Notes under the pieces: generated by a model
Seen by the model: only the letters and a program-made list of their open reading frames with translations
Databases searched by the model: none
What the model was told of the DNA's origin: nothing
Assembly: GCA_937919945.1 (NCBI GenBank)
Contig: CALESY010000034.1
Span: 1-8,955, forward strand
Direction: 5' to 3'
Length of the DNA stretch: 8,955 bases
From: an uncultured Chitinophagaceae bacterium
Lineage (GTDB): Bacteria; Bacteroidota; Bacteroidia; Chitinophagales; Chitinophagaceae
Position numbers and translations under genes: made by a program
In this document: in pieces, positions 6,717 through 8,955 of the stretch
Position numbering within the stretch: position 1 is the first letter of the stretch
Layout: every line of letters begins with the position of its first letter

Positions 6717-7415
6717 TTATTTTGTGCAATATGTCAAAACGGTATCTCCAGAGTATATACTTGTTCGTATAATCGATATCGAGTCTTTCTTATAATGCCA
6801 TTCTAAAACAGCTCTGGGAGAAACATACTGGTTTCTGTAAACAATAACATCTTTTATAGTTGATGGTGTTTGCTCCCAAACCCTGTATAACATCATGGTA
6901 TCTTTATAATCGTGATAATCAGGCTCTTTATGTAATATTATTCTATTAAAGTCAACAACCTGCAAAGCAAATTGAGTATCTGCCCTATGCACTGTTAGTA
7001 TATCTTGTGTTCTCCAGTCTATTACTTTATGATACCATTTATCCCAAGTTCGTATATTTTTAATTTTCTTCCATTCATCCGATATTGTAACATTTTTCTG
7101 AGTCGTCACATCTCCTATTGTCAACTTTACAGTATACGTTCCTGCCTTATCATACACGTGTAATAGCGTGTCATTTTCCGAACTGCTGGTACCGTCTCCA
7201 AAGTCCCAGTTAAATGTTTTTTTGTAGGCGAATCCTGTGTAAAAAATCACATTATCAGTTGAAAACATTGAACCATTGTAGCCAAAGTCTATTGAGTCTT
7301 TTGTTGGTGGAACACTTACAACAGGAGCTACCGGTTTTTCTTCCTTTTTTCTACATGCAGGGAAATGTGCAATTACAATACAGATTGTGAATAATAGGAG
7401 GTAATTTCTTTTCAT
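6717..7415 (-). CDS. PKD-domain lipoprotein
   Basis: This is a 232-residue lipoprotein with a short hydrophobic signal and Cys21 (Phe-Pro-Ala-Cys) followed by Arg-Lys-Lys-Glu-Glu. Residues about 45-112 form a PKD (polycystic-kidney-disease-like) beta-sandwich, recognised by WDFGDGTSS and the HVYDKAGTYTVKLTI strand pair. These domains usually mediate protein or carbohydrate contacts at the cell surface. The C-terminal 120 residues are Trp/Tyr-rich and beta-like, with no family I recognise. Five Asp-Ser/Thr-aliphatic triplets fit the O-glycosylation consensus. The gene lies 37 bp downstream of the TMEM220-family gene on the same strand and may be co-transcribed with it, although AT-rich TATATTTT-like sequence (complement of 7443-7450) could provide a separate promoter. 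It converges on the preceding lipoprotein gene with a 5-bp gap and no clear terminator. Confidence 0.85.
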   Translation of the reverse strand: MKRNYLLLFTICIVIAHFPACRKKEEKPVAPVVSVPPTKDSIDFGYNGSMFSTDNVIFYTGFAYKKTFNWDFGDGTSSSENDTLLHVYDKAGTYTVKLTIGDVTTQKNVTISDEWKKIKNIRTWDKWYHKVIDWRTQDILTVHRADTQFALQVVDFNRIILHKEPDYHDYKDTMMLYRVWEQTPSTIKDVIVYRNQYVSPRAVLEWHYKKDSISIIRTSIYSGDTVLTYCTK

Positions 7416-7452
7416 TATGTAAGATTATAGTTCTAAAATAATAAAATATAGG

Positions 7453-7860
7453 TTACTTAATACTACTTACGATAGATCTGCGTTTCTTCTGCCACCTACA
7501 TACCAGCAAGTTTATACCCAATACCAGCACCAGCAGCATCAATCCGAAAAACTCGCGTGTTTCTTCTATATATGGCTTGGTAGCCTTCATGCTTTGGGCA
7601 ATGTTTTCAGCATCACGTTCTGTCAACCAATGCAACACACCTGTATCATCTACCATCAGATAGGCTGCATATATCATATATACACCCAATGCAGCTAAAT
7701 AGATACCTATAGGATAGATGCCACGTACCGCCTGTATACACAGGTACGCACCAGTCAGGTATATTGGCATCCACACATAAGGATCCGGGTCGTTGTATTG
7801 CAATGCGGCAGATAGTATAAACAACAGTGCAAAAAAGACATTTATCACCTTCATTATCAT
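7453..7860 (-). CDS. TMEM220-family (transmembrane family 220) membrane protein
   Basis: This is a small integral membrane protein of 135 residues with four predicted helices (about 4-20, 29-46, 50-70 and 104-121). The family signature is present: QYNDPDPYVW just after helix 1, and the ETREFFGL motif before the last helix. The family, shared by bacteria and vertebrates, has no established biochemical function. The C-terminus is basic (QKKRR) and probably cytoplasmic. Two starts are possible, the ATG at 7858-7860 or the one two codons later (7852-7854); the second gives the more usual Met-Lys-Val opening. Upstream lies the 334-bp divergent spacer; no convincing TANNTTTG element was found on this strand. 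The PKD lipoprotein gene follows 37 bp downstream. Confidence 0.88.
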   Translation of the reverse strand: MIMKVINVFFALLFILSAALQYNDPDPYVWMPIYLTGAYLCIQAVRGIYPIGIYLAALGVYMIYAAYLMVDDTGVLHWLTERDAENIAQSMKATKPYIEETREFFGLMLLVLVLGINLLVCRWQKKRRSIVSSIK

Positions 7861-8073
7861 CCTGACAATTTATATAGTTTATTATTGTTGTAAAAAACGG
7901 GCATATTATATTACTGTTACCTGATGTATTGCAAACAAGAAGACTGAATAAAAAAATCACTCATACATAACCCCCTGACAACACTCTTATCGTATGAAAT
8001 CTGCTCATAACAACGGTTTCTAAATCTGTGAAAATTTATCTGTATCATTACACTGATTATCAATGAAATACGC

Positions 8074-8102
8074 CTGAAATTCTCTACAGTAGCGGATTTC
8101 AG
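8074..8102. repeat. 29-bp imperfect inverted repeat upstream of the phased boxes
   Basis: CTGAAATTC (8074-8082) pairs with GGATTTCAG (8094-8102) with one G-U pair. After one mismatch, CTA/TAG continues the stem to a 3-nt CAG loop. There is no T-tract, so it is not an intrinsic terminator. It ends 3 bp before the first GTTAA box, which makes a protein-binding site plausible (inference). Confidence 0.5.
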
Positions 8103-8105
8103 CAT

Positions 8106-8144
8106 GTTAAGTACGTGTTAACCAATCTGTTTTTTTAGGTTAAG
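8106..8144 (+). promoter_or_regulatory. Three GTTAA(G/C) boxes at 11- and 22-bp spacing
   Basis: GTTAAG (8106), GTTAAC (8117) and GTTAAG (8139) start 11 and 22 bp apart, so they lie on about the same face of the helix. The last box overlaps the -33 to -7 spacer of the promoter. The same three-box spacing recurs at 8825-8863. These are candidate operator sites for a common regulator. Confidence 0.5.
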
Positions 8145-8167
8145 CCTTGTTGCGTTTTGCATATTTG
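8133..8167 (+). promoter_or_regulatory. Promoter of the small exported protein gene
   Basis: CATATTTG (8160-8167) matches TANNTTTG except for the first base. A T-rich TTTTAGG (8133-8139) sits at the -33 position. Predicted initiation near 8173 leaves a leader of about 21 nt. The layout is repeated without gaps at 8874-8908. Confidence 0.65.
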
Positions 8168-8194
8168 CATTACAAACACAAGCAAGCATAAGAG

Positions 8195-8719
8195 ATGAAA
8201 AAGCTATTATTTACCATCGCATTATTAACAGCCTGCACGGGTGTATATGCACAAAGCGTAGCATCGGGCGGCACACAGCAGTTACAATTAGGACTCAGCG
8301 ACGTAATAGAGATAAGCATACTGAATGGCAATAACCCTACTATGCATTTCTCTACAGTTAATGATTATGCAAATGGTGTATTATCTGACGAACAAGAACT
8401 CTTGGTTCGTTCTAATAAAAACTTTCATGTAAGGGTTCGGGCACAAGCTACTCGTTTTTCATTTTCTGGTACGGGCAACAACCCTAATATGCCCTTATCT
8501 GTACTACGCCTGAAAGTAACGAATAACAATACAGGCGGCAGCGTGGCATCAGGCCATCATAATTTTACCTCGTTGAGTACCAACGGTAAGAACATGATTA
8601 CCAATGCCACTGCCGGTGCAGATAACCGCTTCAGGGTACAATACAGGGCTAGACCCGGCTTTGCATACCCTGCCGGTACATACGCGGTTAACATTATATA
8701 TACTGCTACGCAATCATAA
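8195..8719 (+). CDS. Small exported beta-rich protein, possible surface or pilin-like subunit
   Basis: This is a 174-residue protein with a signal peptide (1-19, cleaved before Gln20). A Leu-Thr-Ala-Cys14 inside the signal mimics a lipobox, but the hydrophobic stretch before it is short, so signal peptidase I cleavage is favoured. The mature 155 residues are almost all predicted beta-strand and small polar residues, with a TVNDYANGV motif, an LVRSNKNFHVRV strand and a terminal PAGTYAVNIIYTATQ strand. That ending recalls WxL-like or pilin-type beta-sandwiches of Bacteroidota, and I recall similar proteins occurring in tandem, but I cannot assign a named family with confidence. It has no T9SS sorting domain and no O-glycosylation-type triplet, unlike its exported neighbours. 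It has its own promoter and terminator. Confidence 0.8.
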   Translation: MKKLLFTIALLTACTGVYAQSVASGGTQQLQLGLSDVIEISILNGNNPTMHFSTVNDYANGVLSDEQELLVRSNKNFHVRVRAQATRFSFSGTGNNPNMPLSVLRLKVTNNNTGGSVASGHHNFTSLSTNGKNMITNATAGADNRFRVQYRARPGFAYPAGTYAVNIIYTATQS

Positions 8720-8753
8720 TATTGAAATTTGTTGTTGATTTTTCATTGTTGAT

Positions 8754-8799
8754 AAAAGCCCCTCAAATCAGCTACCATGCTGCCTCGCGGGGCTTTTTT
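8754..8799 (+). terminator. Intrinsic terminator of the small exported protein gene
   Basis: A 9-bp stem AAAAGCCCC/GGGGCTTTT (8754-8762 with 8789-8797) has a 26-nt loop that contains a second small stem (CAGC 8769-8772 with GCTG 8779-8782). T residues run from 8794 to 8799. Confidence 0.88.
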
Positions 8800-8824
8800 A
8801 TTACTAACTCATTGATTATCAGTT

Positions 8825-8863
8825 GTTAACCGTTTGTTAACCAGTTGCAAATCAGGCGTTAAC
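8825..8863 (+). promoter_or_regulatory. Three GTTAAC boxes at 11- and 22-bp spacing
   Basis: GTTAAC at 8825, 8836 and 8858 repeats the 11- and 22-bp spacing seen at 8106-8144. The first two are extended as TGTTAACC, as is the box at 8117. The third box lies 43 bp before the -7 element, exactly as the 8117 box does in the other promoter. Confidence 0.55.
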
Positions 8864-8875
8864 AAAGCTGTTTTT

Positions 8876-8908
8876 TTTGGCAGGCGGATGCCTGTGATAG
8901 CATATTTG
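8876..8908 (+). promoter_or_regulatory. Promoter of a gene beyond the window end
   Basis: TTTG (8876-8879), 21 nt, then CATATTTG (8901-8908) form a good Bacteroidota promoter. The spacer holds a perfect 5-bp palindrome CAGGC/GCCTG (8881-8894). An A/C-rich leader runs to the window end without a start codon, so the gene lies just outside. Confidence 0.7.
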
Positions 8909-8955
8909 CATCATAATCAACAACAAAAACAATTTTTTAAACAACAAACAAACAA

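Larger units (their letters stand above)
7861..8194. other. 334-bp divergent intergenic region
   Basis: This AT-rich spacer lies between the divergent TMEM220-family gene and the small exported protein gene. I see no plausible coding region; the one minus-strand frame of 62 codons lacks domain features and crosses the promoter area. It holds a 29-bp imperfect inverted repeat (8074-8102), GTTAA boxes at 8106, 8117 and 8139, and a promoter at about 8133-8167. The half next to the TMEM220-family gene (7861-8053) shows no recognisable element beyond AT-rich tracts. Confidence 0.7.

Noticed and set aside
6690..6735. A bidirectional terminator between the convergent lipoprotein genes
   Set aside because: Only a 5-bp A/T stem (TAAAA/TTTTA) can be formed in the 5-bp gap region, too weak to call.
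7917..8105. A 62-codon minus-strand frame in the divergent spacer
   Set aside because: It has no recognisable motif or leader and covers the regulatory repeats.
8195..8236. Lipoprotein reading of the small exported protein (Cys14 as lipidated residue)
   Set aside because: The hydrophobic core before Cys14 is only about eight residues, and a better signal peptidase I site (Tyr-Ala before Gln) follows.

Overview
The window looks like a chromosomal segment from a member of the Bacteroidota, most likely in or near the Chitinophagaceae (the family is an inference). The supporting signs are two proteins with C-terminal type IX secretion (T9SS type A) sorting domains, several small lipoproteins with Lys/Arg-Glu-rich residues after the lipidated cysteine, a TANNTTTG-type -7 promoter element, A-rich leaders without Shine-Dalgarno sequences, and signal peptides ending in Ala followed by Gln. 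No rRNA, tRNA, CRISPR array, transposase or integrase was seen.

Left part (1-774): an AT-rich orphan lipoprotein gene, then a 150-bp gap with an 11-bp inverted repeat ahead of the next gene. Centre (775-5760), all on the plus strand: an ECF sigma factor starting at TTG, then, after 8 bp, a 553-residue protein with an anti-sigma-like cytoplasmic head, one inner-membrane helix, a roughly 215-residue Pro/Thr/Ala-rich linker and a C-terminal outer-membrane beta-barrel. This matches the dual membrane-spanning anti-sigma (Dma) class described in Bacteroides. It is followed by two paralogous T9SS cargo proteins, each with three beta-sandwich units. A strong terminator closes the block at 5798-5828. 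The simplest reading is a trans-envelope signalling unit: the barrel senses outer-membrane or surface state, the linker carries the signal across the periplasm, and the released sigma factor drives genes that may include the adjacent secreted proteins.

Right part (5829-8955): a lipoprotein gene with its own promoter and a TTG start, meeting head-on a minus-strand pair (TMEM220-family membrane protein, then a PKD-domain lipoprotein). A 334-bp divergent spacer follows, then a small exported beta-rich protein gene with a terminator. The window ends in a second promoter whose gene lies outside. The two right-hand promoters share a gapless 54-bp architecture (35 of 54 identical by hand count) and each carries three GTTAA boxes spaced 11 and 22 bp apart. 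This suggests a common, helix-phased regulator and a co-regulated, perhaps paralogous, gene just beyond the window.

Base composition differs along the window. The lipoprotein genes at 10-624, 5896-6711 and 6717-7415 are visibly more AT-rich than the sigma/anti-sigma/T9SS block.
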